Of a stretch of DNA of 44,266 bases, positions 9,938-17,088 are shown piece after piece; position 1 is the stretch's first letter; each line of letters opens with the position of its first letter. Below the pieces are notes generated by a model, which made no database searches, was not told where the DNA came from, and worked only from the letters and a program-made list of their open reading frames with translations. The stretch comes from Rhodococcus yananensis (GTDB lineage Bacteria > Actinomycetota > Actinomycetes > Mycobacteriales > Mycobacteriaceae), in the NCBI RefSeq assembly GCF_020515525.1, contig NZ_JAIYEP010000034.1, forward strand, positions 1 to 44,266, written 5' to 3'. The position numbers were made by a program, and so were the translations under genes.

Positions 9938-10206
9938 TTTTGCCGCATGTAGGCGACCGAGCGGCGCCACCACCTGTGATTTCCCTCACGGAAGACCTTT
10001 CGACCGACCGACGAGTAACCGGCATCCGCCCAGGCCGCACGGATACATGGACGTCCCGCGAACCCGAGGATCCCTCACCTTTTTTCGTTATCTAATTGTT
10101 ATCTCTTGACGAGTCGGTCGAGCTGTGCCGAAGCGGATCGGAATCATGTCGGACCCCTCCGTTACCGTCACCGTGGTTCGAACCTTCATTCGACGAGGGG
10201 ACCGAC
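9938..10206. other. Non-coding region between fas and the HNH gene
   Basis: The whole gap between the divergent fas and HNH genes is about 420 bp (9784-10206). It holds the fas ribosome binding site and palindrome, an AT-rich patch with a direct repeat near 10087-10104, and the HNH ribosome binding site at 10195-10200. The short open frames here have no family resemblance and no ribosome binding site. No RNA gene was recognised. Confidence 0.5.
10087..10104. repeat. Direct repeat GTTATCT x2 in AT-rich patch
   Basis: GTTATCT occurs at 10087-10093 and again at 10098-10104, separated by AATT, so the copies are 11 bp apart, about one helical turn. A TTGAC follows at 10106-10110. The patch is markedly AT-rich against a ~70% G+C background and lies between fas and the HNH gene. 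It may be a promoter or binding site; no -10 box at a good distance was found. Confidence 0.4.
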
Positions 10207-10707
10207 ATGGGGAAGCACATCAAGTACACGCAGGAACTGCTCGGGGCGGCCGTCCTGCAATCTTCGAGCGTGGCGGGCGTCCTCCGCACACTCGGCCTAC
10301 CCGTCTCCGGCGGCGCCCATACACATGTCAGTCGGCGGATCAAGCAGTTCGGGATTGACACCTCGCACTTCACCGGGCAGGCCCACCAGAAGGGGCTTCC
10401 GCCTCGCAATCGGATGCATTGGACCGAAATCCTCGTGCGGAAGCCAGAGGGGTCCAACCGCCAGGCGCCGAAACGACTTCGGCGCGCCCTCATCGAATCC
10501 GGTCGCCCTCACACGTGCGAAGGGTGCGGAATGGAACCGGAATGGTGCGGCCATCCCCTGATCTTCCATGTCGATCACATCGATGGGAATCCCACCGATT
10601 CCAGACCCCAGAACGTTCGCTTCCTCTGCCCCAACTGCCACAGCCAGACCCCCACCTGGGCAGGGCGACGCCGGTTCAGCTTCGACTCGGACCAACGCGG
10701 TTCGTGA
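10207..10707 (+). CDS. HNH-family endonuclease-like protein with N-terminal helix-turn-helix-like region
   Basis: The protein has 166 residues. The N-terminal ~70 residues resemble the helix-turn-helix-like part of phage and actinobacterial HNH proteins, ending in a DTSHFTGQAHQKG segment. The C-terminal half carries the zinc-bound HNH fold: CEGCGMEPEW, then HVDHIDGN, then NVRFLCPNCHSQ, giving two CxxC pairs and the D-H-x-x-x-N core. The expected activity is metal-dependent DNA nicking or cleavage; the target is unknown. I placed the start at the ATG 10207 because GAGGGG sits 6 nt before it. The frame is open further upstream without such a site. The gene ends 17 nt before tRNA-Leu and lies outside the Rv1320c-Rv1343c-like block, which suggests gene transfer at a tRNA locus. 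Confidence 0.8.
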   Translation: MGKHIKYTQELLGAAVLQSSSVAGVLRTLGLPVSGGAHTHVSRRIKQFGIDTSHFTGQAHQKGLPPRNRMHWTEILVRKPEGSNRQAPKRLRRALIESGRPHTCEGCGMEPEWCGHPLIFHVDHIDGNPTDSRPQNVRFLCPNCHSQTPTWAGRRRFSFDSDQRGS

Positions 10708-10724
10708 CGTATCGTGTGCGTGAC

Positions 10725-10809
10725 GCGCGAGTGGCGTAATCCGGCAGCCGCGCCAGGTTTAGGTCCTGGTGCCCTTATGGGCGTGGGGGTTCGAGTCCCC
10801 CCTCGCGCA
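10725..10809 (+). tRNA. tRNA-Leu (anticodon UAG)
   Basis: The sequence folds as a class II tRNA. The acceptor stem GCGCGAG (10725-10731) pairs with CTCGCGC (10802-10808), followed by discriminator A. The anticodon stem CCAGG/CCTGG encloses loop TTTAGGT with anticodon TAG at 10760-10762. There is a long variable arm, and a T arm GGGGG-TTCGAGT-CCCCC. CCA is not encoded. It reads CUA and possibly other CUN codons. Confidence 0.95.
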
Positions 10810-10864
10810 CGTGATGCGACCCACGGTGCACCGGCCGTCTTGGCAGGTCGGTGCACCGCTCGGG

Positions 10865-10870
10865 TACCGT
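10865..10870 (+). promoter_or_regulatory. -10 element TACCGT, leaderless start
   Basis: TACCGT fits the actinobacterial TANNNT -10 box. It lies 7 nt before the GTG at 10878, so transcription would begin at about the start codon. No Shine-Dalgarno sequence lies between them. Confidence 0.55.
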
Positions 10871-10877
10871 CGAAGTC

Positions 10878-11288
10878 GTGTCCGAATACCGCCCGCCCCG
10901 CCGAACAGCGCTCATCGTTCTCGTCGTGATCGCGGTGGCCGGTTTCCTGGCTCTCGGCTACTGGCAGTGGACCCGGTTCACTGCGGCCGGCGGCGACGGT
11001 CAGAACCTCGGATACGCCCTGCAATGGCCTGCGTTCGCCCTCTTCTGCATCTACGCGTACCGCAAGTTCGTCCACCTCGAGGACGAGGAGGCCGCGGCCG
11101 AGTCCGGTTCCCCCTCGTCGGCAGCGAAGGAACCCACCGAGATCCCCGCAGATCTGCTGCCGACCCGGCCGACGGTCCCCGCCGACGCGTTCGTGGACGA
11201 TCCCGGCGATCCGGAAACCCAGCAGGTTCAGGAGTACAACGACTACCTCGCGCAGCTCGCGCGCAGGTCCGATAGGAGCGGTCAGTGA
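10878..11288 (+). CDS. Small membrane protein, positional match to Rv1343c (LprD)
   Basis: This 136-residue protein of unknown function has two hydrophobic segments, about residues 10-30 (TALIVLVVIAVAGFLALGYW) and 43-60 (ALQWPAFALFCIYAYRKF). A charged, Pro/Glu-rich soluble tail follows and ends near QVQEYNDYLAQLARR. Its position beside a DUF3817 gene and near rdgB matches M. tuberculosis Rv1343c-Rv1342c. Rv1343c is annotated as a lipoprotein, but no lipobox Cys is visible here, so this copy is better described as a two-pass membrane protein. The start was set at GTG 10878 from the -10 box at 7 nt. It overlaps the next gene by 4 nt (GTGA). Confidence 0.75.
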   Translation: MSEYRPPRRTALIVLVVIAVAGFLALGYWQWTRFTAAGGDGQNLGYALQWPAFALFCIYAYRKFVHLEDEEAAAESGSPSSAAKEPTEIPADLLPTRPTVPADAFVDDPGDPETQQVQEYNDYLAQLARRSDRSGQ

Positions 11289-11662
11289 GCACCACCCCCG
11301 AGCAGACACCGGATCAGGTTGCCGCCCCCCGCGCGGTCGGCGACACCGATCGCAAGAAGATCGGTTCGGCACTGCTGCGCTACCGCGTCCTCGCGTACGC
11401 GACGGGTGTCTGGCTGCTCGTCCTCACCGGCGAGATGGTGGCGAAATACATCATCGGCATCGAGAACGTCCCGTCGTGGATCGCCGTGGTGCACGGCTGG
11501 GTGTACGCGGTGTACCTGGTGCTCACGTTCGATCTGTCCATCAAGGTCCGCTGGCCCGCCAAACGTACGATCGGCACGTTGCTCGCCGGCACCATCCCCT
11601 TCCTCTCGTTCTACGTCGAGCATCAGCGCACCAAACAGGTCAAGGCCGACTTCGGCGTCTGA
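11285..11662 (+). CDS. DUF3817 family membrane protein
   Basis: A 125-residue membrane protein of the DUF3817 family (Rv1342c-like); its function is unknown. After a ~25-residue polar N-terminus there are three hydrophobic segments: RYRVLAYATGVWLLVLTGEM, the region after PSWIAVVHGWVYAVYLVL, and IGTLLAGTIPFLSFYVEH. The basic C-terminus HQRTKQVK follows. The GTG start at 11285 overlaps the upstream stop by 4 nt, so the two genes form a translationally coupled pair. A DUF3817 relative with the same general layout is present at 34261-34620. Confidence 0.85.
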   Translation: MSTTPEQTPDQVAAPRAVGDTDRKKIGSALLRYRVLAYATGVWLLVLTGEMVAKYIIGIENVPSWIAVVHGWVYAVYLVLTFDLSIKVRWPAKRTIGTLLAGTIPFLSFYVEHQRTKQVKADFGV

Positions 11663-11697
11663 CGAGGCCTTACGGCGCCCTCGACAGCGACCTGCCG

Positions 11698-11720
11698 GTG
11701 ACGCCGATGCGCAGCGTCAC
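11698..11720. terminator. Hairpin between convergent DUF3817 and kinase genes
   Basis: GTGACGC (11698-11704) and GCGTCAC (11714-11720) form a 7-bp stem with a 9-nt loop. The stem includes the kinase stop codon. There is no clear T tract. It could serve both converging transcripts. Confidence 0.45.
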
Positions 11721-13342
11721 GCCGAGGCTCCCTCCGCCGCGGAACCGATGGCCTCGGACGGTCCGGTCTCGATGGGGAGCGTGAAGCGGATCCGAGTTCC
11801 CTCCACGACGTCCGTGTCGATCCCGATGCCGCCGCCGTGCACTTCGACGATCTTCCGGCACAGTGCGAGCCCGATCCCGGTGCCGTCGTAATCCTCCCGC
11901 GGGTGCAACCGCTGGAAGATGACGAACACCTTCTCCGTGAACTCCGGGGCGATGCCGATCCCGTTGTCGGTGACGCTCAGCTGCCACATCCGCCCGTCGG
12001 TCGACCGCTCGCACTCGATCCGCACGACGGGAGTGCGGGCTGGATCAGCGAATTTGACGGCATTGCCGATGAGGTTCTGCCACAACATCACCAGCAGGGT
12101 CGCGTCGCCGACCACCCCGGGCAGCGACGTGGGGCGTTCGATGCGTGCCCCGGCGTCGTCGATGAGCGCCGACAGGTTGTTCACCGCACGGTCGAGTACC
12201 GTCCCGAGATCGACGACGGTGCGAGCGCTCCCGGATCGACCCACCCGGGAGAACGCGAGGAGGTCGTTGATGAGGGTCTGCATCCGTTGCGCTCCGTCTA
12301 CCGCGAAGTCGATGTAGCGGATACCTCGTTCGTCCAGTTCATCCGAGTATCGCTTCTCCAGGAGCCTGCAGAACGACGCGACCTTCCGCAGAGGCTCCTG
12401 CAGGTCGTGCGATGCGACGTACGCGAACTGTTCGAGTTCCGCATTGGACCGCCGCAACTCGACGGCCTGGCTCTCGAGCCTGCGACGGTCGTCGGTGGAC
12501 CTCGCGAGTTCGCGGGCGAGCCGCTCCCGCATGGCATCCACGTCCCGGGCGAGTGCACGCACGTCGGATGGTCCGGTACGCCCGATCCGGCGATCGAAGT
12601 CGCCGGCGGCGACGTCGCGGGTCTCGTCGCGCAACCTCGTGAGCGGACGCACGACGAGCACCTGGACGAGCACCGCCACCCCGACAGCGCTCAGGACGAA
12701 CGCGACGATCATGGCCGTGAACACGGCATCCCGGACGGCACGTCCCTCCTCGAGACCCGCCACGGCCGAAGCTCGCGCTTCGTCGAGGTGCCGATTCTGG
12801 ACGTCGAACAGATCGTTGAGTTCCGCGAACGACACCCGGCCGGCTTCGACGACATCGGGGTCGGCCGCGCGCGGCGCACCGGGTTGGACGGTCTCCATGA
12901 GCGGCAGCGTGTAACGGAGCCGCCACTGCTCGACGGCGGCCTCGACGGCATCGAGGTCGGCGAGGAGTTGCGCCGCGCGTTCTCCTGCTCCGACGATCAA
13001 CGTGCGCAGCGTTACCGACGCATCGTGTTCGGCGGCGCGGCCCCGTTCGTACGGTTCGAGGAACTGCGGGTCGGCGGACTGGATGTAGCCGCGCGCATCG
13101 ATCTCCTGGTTGAGGATGGCGTTCTGCAGTCGGTGGGCTTCGAGTTGGGCGGGTTGGACGACGCCGCGCAGGTGGTCGGACAGGTCGACGGTGCGGGTGA
13201 GTTCGCGGGCGAGGACGGCTGCGAAGACGAGGATGAGGACTCCGACGCTCGCGATGACCGACAGGATGCAGCCTCGGACGGTGAGGCGGGGGTGTCGGTG
13301 CCGGATCGGCGCGGCGGGGCCTGCGGTGTCCGGTTCGGTCAT
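11717..13342 (-). CDS. Membrane sensor histidine kinase (CHASE3-like, HAMP)
   Basis: The protein has 541 residues. TM1 is about 24-46, followed by an extracytoplasmic helical domain of ~160 residues (CHASE3-like by layout) and TM2 at about 208-231. HAMP follows at about 232-285. Then comes a HisKA domain with ASHDLQEPLRKV (phospho-acceptor His 312), of the phytochrome-like type, and a C-terminal ATPase domain with WQNLIGNAVKFAD (N box), DNGIGIAP and GTGIGLAL. It should autophosphorylate on His in response to an external or membrane signal. The ATG at 13342 overlaps the stop of the upstream receiver-phosphatase gene by 4 nt (ATGA), so that receiver is its probable partner. The frame is open upstream, but only through that other gene. 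Confidence 0.9.
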   Translation of the reverse strand: MTEPDTAGPAAPIRHRHPRLTVRGCILSVIASVGVLILVFAAVLARELTRTVDLSDHLRGVVQPAQLEAHRLQNAILNQEIDARGYIQSADPQFLEPYERGRAAEHDASVTLRTLIVGAGERAAQLLADLDAVEAAVEQWRLRYTLPLMETVQPGAPRAADPDVVEAGRVSFAELNDLFDVQNRHLDEARASAVAGLEEGRAVRDAVFTAMIVAFVLSAVGVAVLVQVLVVRPLTRLRDETRDVAAGDFDRRIGRTGPSDVRALARDVDAMRERLARELARSTDDRRRLESQAVELRRSNAELEQFAYVASHDLQEPLRKVASFCRLLEKRYSDELDERGIRYIDFAVDGAQRMQTLINDLLAFSRVGRSGSARTVVDLGTVLDRAVNNLSALIDDAGARIERPTSLPGVVGDATLLVMLWQNLIGNAVKFADPARTPVVRIECERSTDGRMWQLSVTDNGIGIAPEFTEKVFVIFQRLHPREDYDGTGIGLALCRKIVEVHGGGIGIDTDVVEGTRIRFTLPIETGPSEAIGSAAEGASA

Positions 13343-14553
13343 CGCGTGGCGTCCGCTGTGGGCTCGACGGTGTGGGGTGCCCAGCGAACGTGGACGAGTG
13401 CGATGTCGTCGGTGAGCCCGCCGTGGGTTCCGGCGAGTGCGTCGACGTCGCGGACGAGGGTGTCGGTGAAGTCGTGTGCGTCGAGGGCCGATCCTCTGCT
13501 GGCGAGTTCGAAGAGTCCGGACTCGCCGAGGCGTTCCCGGCCGGGTCCGCGGTGTCCTTCGAAGAGTCCGTCGGTGAACAGTACGAGGGCGCCGTCGGTG
13601 GGTAGATCGAAGCGGTGTACGGGCCACAGTCCACGGCCGGGGGTGAGTCCGAGTGCGGGGCCGCCGGGTGCTTCGACCCATCGCAGGGTGCCGTCGCCGC
13701 GGACGAGCAGGCCGGGGTGGCCGGCGCGTACCACCGAGACGGTGTGGCGGTCGGGGTGCATGGACACGCTGGTGACGGTGGCGAAGATCCGGTCGCCGGA
13801 GCGTTCGGCGAGGAGGATCTGTTCGAGCATGCCCATGCGGTCCTGGCCGGTGAGGCCGGCGAGGACGAGGGTGCGCCAGGCGATGCGGAGTCCGACGCCG
13901 AGCGCGGCTTCGTCGGGGCCGTGTCCGGACACGTCGCCGATGAGGACGTGCACGGTCCCGTCGACGGTTTGGACCACGTCGTAGAAGTCGCCGCCGAGGA
14001 CCGTCGAGGAGCTGCCGGGCCGGTAGCGGGTGACGACTTCGACGTCGTTGCTGCGCAGCAGGGGGGACGGGAGCAGGCCGCGTTCGAGCCGGGCGTTCTC
14101 GCGGGCTTGTGCGCGGCTGGCGCGTAGCGCCGCGGCGGCGCGTTCCGCCTGCTTGCGTTGGATCGCGTATTGCACTGCGCGGTTGAAGAGTCGGGGTTCG
14201 ACGCGGCCTTTGACGAGATAGTCCTGGGCTCCGGCGGCGACGGCGGCGAGGCCCGTTCGTTCCTCCGCGATGCCGGTGAGGACGACGATGGGGATGTCGT
14301 CGTGGTGTTCGCGGAGGCGGGCGAGTGCGGCGAGTCCGTCGGCGTCGGGTAGGTGTAGGTCGAGGAGGATGCAGTCGGGTGGTTCCGCGGCGAGTGCGAC
14401 GCAGGCGGCGCGGAGTGTGGGGACGCGTGTGACGGTCGTGCCGGGGGCGCTGTCGGCGACGAGTTCTTCCACGAGCAGGGCGTCGCCGGCGTCGTCTTCG
14501 ATGAGCAGCAGGGTCGGGTGTGTCGCTGCGTCCTCCGTTGGGTGCGCGTCCAC
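13339..14553 (-). CDS. Response regulator with PP2C/SpoIIE phosphatase output (RsbU-like)
   Basis: The protein has 404 residues. An N-terminal receiver domain has an acidic pocket (E19-D20-D21), phospho-acceptor Asp 65 in CILLDLHLPD and Lys 115 in YLVKGR. A short coiled linker (about 125-160) leads to a C-terminal SpoIIE-type PP2C domain with metal ligands in GGDFYDV (~187-193) and GDVSGHG (~206-212) and a C-terminal LTDDIAL. The family dephosphorylates anti-sigma factor antagonists (STAS proteins). The likely substrate is the STAS protein encoded divergently at 14702. The GTG start at 14553 has GGGAGGA 8 nt upstream. It overlaps the histidine kinase gene by 4 nt, which suggests the kinase controls the phosphatase through Asp 65. 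Confidence 0.92.
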   Translation of the reverse strand: MDAHPTEDAATHPTLLLIEDDAGDALLVEELVADSAPGTTVTRVPTLRAACVALAAEPPDCILLDLHLPDADGLAALARLREHHDDIPIVVLTGIAEERTGLAAVAAGAQDYLVKGRVEPRLFNRAVQYAIQRKQAERAAAALRASRAQARENARLERGLLPSPLLRSNDVEVVTRYRPGSSSTVLGGDFYDVVQTVDGTVHVLIGDVSGHGPDEAALGVGLRIAWRTLVLAGLTGQDRMGMLEQILLAERSGDRIFATVTSVSMHPDRHTVSVVRAGHPGLLVRGDGTLRWVEAPGGPALGLTPGRGLWPVHRFDLPTDGALVLFTDGLFEGHRGPGRERLGESGLFELASRGSALDAHDFTDTLVRDVDALAGTHGGLTDDIALVHVRWAPHTVEPTADATR

Positions 14554-14561
14554 GGCGGTCG

Positions 14562-14568
14562 TCCTCCC
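14562..14568 (-). promoter_or_regulatory. Ribosome binding site of the receiver-phosphatase gene
   Basis: GGGAGGA on the minus strand, 8 nt before the GTG at 14553. It supports that start. Confidence 0.7.
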
Positions 14569-14701
14569 TCGTCTTCGGCGAGTCCCCCGTCGCGCCGGCC
14601 GATGAGCCGTGTCCCCTGGGGGACCCTATCGAAGTGCGCTGCGCGCGTGGGGGATGCCGCTACGTCTCGCGTGGCACGCTCGGGTCTTGCATGATGATTG
14701 T

Positions 14702-15088
14702 GTGAACGAACGATCTATGGAGCATCCCCATATGGGTCTGGCGGCGTCTACGGTCGGGTCCGTCACGGTGCTGTCCGTCCACGGAGACGTCGATCTGTCC
14801 AGTGCGCCGCTGCTCGAGGAGTACGCGTTCCGTCTGCTCGACGACGAGCCGGGGAGTCTCGTCGTCGATCTCACGGACGTGCAGTTCCTCGCGTCGACGG
14901 GCATGGCGCTGCTGGTGGAGTTGTCCAGACGTACAGCGGGTCGTGCCGGTTTCGCGGTGGTGGCGAACGGCACGGCGACGGCCCGCCCGTTGGAGTTGCT
15001 GGGTCTGTGCGAGATGTTCACGGTCCGAGCGAGTCTGGACGAGGCGCTGACGGATATCGGTGGTGAGCGCGCGCGTTGCCGGGAGTGA
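14702..15088 (+). CDS. STAS-domain anti-sigma factor antagonist
   Basis: A 128-residue STAS-domain protein of the SpoIIAA/RsbV type. VTVLSVHGDVDLSSAPLLEE forms the first strand-helix unit. VVDLTDVQFLASTGMALLVEL carries the conserved phosphorylation site region, with Ser 65 before Thr-Gly. By family, the unphosphorylated form binds an anti-sigma kinase and frees a sigma factor; the kinase phosphorylates it and a PP2C phosphatase resets it. Both partner types are encoded next to it. The start is uncertain. The GTG at 14702 follows a CATGAT -10-like hexamer at exactly 6 nt (leaderless). An in-frame ATG at 14717 and another at 14732 are alternatives. The next gene overlaps by 4 nt. Confidence 0.88.
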   Translation: MNERSMEHPHMGLAASTVGSVTVLSVHGDVDLSSAPLLEEYAFRLLDDEPGSLVVDLTDVQFLASTGMALLVELSRRTAGRAGFAVVANGTATARPLELLGLCEMFTVRASLDEALTDIGGERARCRE

Positions 15089-15549
15089 CTTCCTCCGGCG
15101 CACCGGATTTCGGACCGGTGCCGGGTTCGACGCCGGCAGCCGACGTCGCGTCGGGTGCCGTGTTGTCGTTGTGCGATGTGCCGGCGGATGCGGCGCGGAT
15201 CGCCGGGGCGCGCCGTGCGATACATCGCTGGTTGGGTGCATTGCCGGTCGGTGACGATGTCGCGGCCGATGTGGTCGCCGCGTGTTACGAGGCGATGGCG
15301 AACGTGGTGGAGCACGCGTACCGGGATCGTGCCGGTCCGGCGACGCTGGAGGTGGCGGCGGAGTTCCGGGAGGCGGACCGCCGCTTGACGGTGGCGGTCA
15401 CCGATCGGGGGTGTTGGCGTGCGGTTCCCGCCGATGTGGATCGGGGCACGCGCGGTCACGGTCTGGCCCTGATCCGTCTGTTGTCGTCGGAGGCTGTCGT
15501 GGATCCCGGTCCGGGCGGGACGCGTGTGACGATGACCTGGCGGATGTGA
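15085..15549 (+). CDS. Anti-sigma factor, RsbW-like serine kinase ATPase
   Basis: This 154-residue protein has a GHKL ATPase fold of the RsbW/SpoIIAB type. The N box is ACYEAMANVVEHAY (Glu 69, Asn 73), followed by VAVTDRG (~104-109) and the lid RGHGLALI (~123-130). By family it binds a sigma factor and phosphorylates its STAS antagonist. The GTG at 15085 overlaps the STAS stop by 4 nt (GTGA), which fits translational coupling and fixed stoichiometry. A TTG three codons upstream is a weaker start choice. No sigma factor gene lies nearby, so its target is encoded elsewhere or it regulates something else. Confidence 0.87.
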   Translation: MTSSGAPDFGPVPGSTPAADVASGAVLSLCDVPADAARIAGARRAIHRWLGALPVGDDVAADVVAACYEAMANVVEHAYRDRAGPATLEVAAEFREADRRLTVAVTDRGCWRAVPADVDRGTRGHGLALIRLLSSEAVVDPGPGGTRVTMTWRM

Positions 15550-15582
15550 TCGGGCCGCACCGCCGTTCCCGCGACCCGAACT

Positions 15583-15616
15583 GTTTCCCGCGGCCGCAAC
15601 AGCAGCCGCGGGAAAC
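15583..15616. terminator. Bidirectional terminator hairpin
   Basis: A perfect 12-bp stem, GTTTCCCGCGGC at 15583-15594 with its complement at 15605-15616, and a 10-nt loop. It lies between the convergent anti-sigma gene and rdgB. The stem ends in TTT/AAA on its outer side, giving a short T run in each direction. Confidence 0.75.
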
Positions 15617-15651
15617 CATTGGAACCGCGCCGACCGGACGGGAGGACCCGG

Positions 15652-16272
15652 TCAGCCCCGCGCGAGCGCGGCGATCGCCGGCGCGAGTTGCGCCAGCGCC
15701 CGCCCGCGGTGTGACGCGGCATCCTTCTCCTGCGCCGACAGCTCGGCGCAGGTGCGCGTCCCGCCTTCCGGCAGGAAGATCGGGTCGTAGCCGAATCCGT
15801 TGTCGCCGCGTGGTTCCCGAACGATGTCGCCGCGCCACTCGCCGCGCGCGACGGTCATCGTCACGTCGTCACCGGTGGGCACCGCGAGGGCGCAGGCCGA
15901 CACGAATGCGGCGCCGCGCCGGGCATCGGGTACGTCCTCGAGTTGCGCGAGGACGAGCGCGGTGTTGGCGTCGTCGTCACCGTGGCGTCCGCTCCACCGT
16001 GCCGACAGCACACCGGGCATGCCGCGCAGCGCGTCGATCTCGAGACCGGAGTCGTCGGCGACGCACGGCAGGCCTGTCGCGAGGGCGCCGTCGCGGGCCT
16101 TGGCGACTGCGTTCTCCTCGAAGGTGGCGCCGGTCTCGGGGGCCTCCGGGTAGGGCGGGACCGCGTCGAGGCCGACGAGGTCGACCCCGTCGATCCCGGC
16201 GGAGTCGAGTACCCGCTGCAGTTCGCGGAGTTTCTTCGCGTTGCGGCTCGCCACCAGCAGTCGCACGCTCAT
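15652..16272 (-). CDS. rdgB: Non-canonical purine NTP pyrophosphatase (RdgB/HAM1)
   Basis: It hydrolyses ITP, dITP and XTP to the monophosphate and so keeps deaminated purines out of DNA and RNA. The protein has 206 residues from the ATG at 16272. Family motifs: VASRNAKKLRELQ at the N-terminus, TGATFEENAVAKAR, the active-site DDSGLEID, and GDNGFGYDPIF near the C-terminus. The frame is open 26 codons further upstream, but that part runs through the end of rph. The start codon follows the rph stop by 1 nt, so the two are coupled. The pair corresponds to Rv1340-Rv1341. Confidence 0.95.
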   Translation of the reverse strand: MSVRLLVASRNAKKLRELQRVLDSAGIDGVDLVGLDAVPPYPEAPETGATFEENAVAKARDGALATGLPCVADDSGLEIDALRGMPGVLSARWSGRHGDDDANTALVLAQLEDVPDARRGAAFVSACALAVPTGDDVTMTVARGEWRGDIVREPRGDNGFGYDPIFLPEGGTRTCAELSAQEKDAASHRGRALAQLAPAIAALARG

Positions 16273-16273
16273 C

Positions 16274-17056
16274 TCACGCCCCGAACTTCTTCTTCGCCGG
16301 TTCGGCGGTTTCGGGGAGCACACCCGGGTAGGGCTGCGCGAGGACGTCACGCTGGATGCGGCACAGTTCCTCGATTCCGCCGAGCGCGGAGTCGAGCAGC
16401 TTGTCCAGGGTGCTGCGCGGGAATGTGGCGCCTTCGCCGGTTCCCTGGACCTCCACGAGGGTTCCGGTGTCGGTGGCGATGACGTTCATGTCCACCTCGG
16501 CGCGCGAATCCTCCTCGTACGGCAGGTCGAGGCGGACCCGGCCGTCGACGACGCCGACGCTCACGGCGGCGATCTGGCAGGACAGCGGCTGCGGATCGGC
16601 GAGGCGCCCGGCGGCGCGCAGCCACGTCACGGCGTCGGCGAGTGCGACGTAGGCGCCGGTGATCGCGGCGGTGCGGGTTCCGCCGTCGGCCTGCAGGACG
16701 TCGCAGTCGAGGGCGATGGTGTTCTCGCCGATCGCCGCGAGGTCGATGCAGGCGCGCAGGGACCGGCCGACGAGCCGGCTGATCTCCTGGGTGCGGCCGC
16801 TGACCTTGCCCTTGACCGATTCGCGGCTGTTGCGGGTGTGTGTGGCGGCCGGGAGCATCGCGTATTCGGCGGTCAGCCAGCCCAGACCCGACCCCTTGCG
16901 CCAGCGCGGAACTCCCTCTTCGACGCTCGCCGTGCACATCACGCGAGTGTCGCCGAATTCGACGAGTACCGAACCCGCCGGGTGGGATGTGAATCCACGG
17001 GTGATACGGATGTCGCGGAGTTGGTCGTCGGCCCTGCCGTCTTCTCGTGTCGTCAC
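16274..17056 (-). CDS. rph: Ribonuclease PH
   Basis: A phosphate-dependent 3'-5' exoribonuclease that trims tRNA 3' ends. The 260-residue length fits the family. Recognisable segments are [17 protein letters not shown] at the N-terminus, [40 protein letters not shown] with basic RNA-binding residues, and [20 protein letters not shown] for phosphate binding. The GTG start at 17056 is chosen by family alignment and by the TAGGCT box 7 nt upstream; the longer open frame upstream has no such support. The C-terminus [10 protein letters not shown] is a short basic tail. The next gene in the transcript, rdgB, starts 1 nt after the stop. Confidence 0.95.
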   Translation of the reverse strand: MTTREDGRADDQLRDIRITRGFTSHPAGSVLVEFGDTRVMCTASVEEGVPRWRKGSGLGWLTAEYAMLPAATHTRNSRESVKGKVSGRTQEISRLVGRSLRACIDLAAIGENTIALDCDVLQADGGTRTAAITGAYVALADAVTWLRAAGRLADPQPLSCQIAAVSVGVVDGRVRLDLPYEEDSRAEVDMNVIATDTGTLVEVQGTGEGATFPRSTLDKLLDSALGGIEELCRIQRDVLAQPYPGVLPETAEPAKKKFGA

Positions 17057-17063
17057 CCGACCG

Positions 17064-17069
17064 AGCCTA
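17064..17069 (-). promoter_or_regulatory. -10 element TAGGCT, leaderless start of rph
   Basis: TAGGCT on the minus strand ends 7 nt before the GTG of rph, with no Shine-Dalgarno sequence in between. Confidence 0.55.
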
Positions 17070-17088
17070 GGCGATGGGCGATGGACCT

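Noticed and set aside
10170-10190. GGTTCGAACC resembling a tRNA T-loop upstream of the HNH gene
   Set aside because: The flanks do not pair as a T stem and no acceptor or anticodon arm can be drawn, so it is not a tRNA or tRNA remnant.
10096-10206. Longer start for the HNH gene
   Set aside because: The added 37 residues look non-coding and the ATG at 10207 has GAGGGG at 6 nt.
13343-13681. Upstream extension of the histidine kinase
   Set aside because: It runs entirely inside the receiver-phosphatase gene in another frame and lacks a start signal. The ATGA overlap at 13342 is far better.
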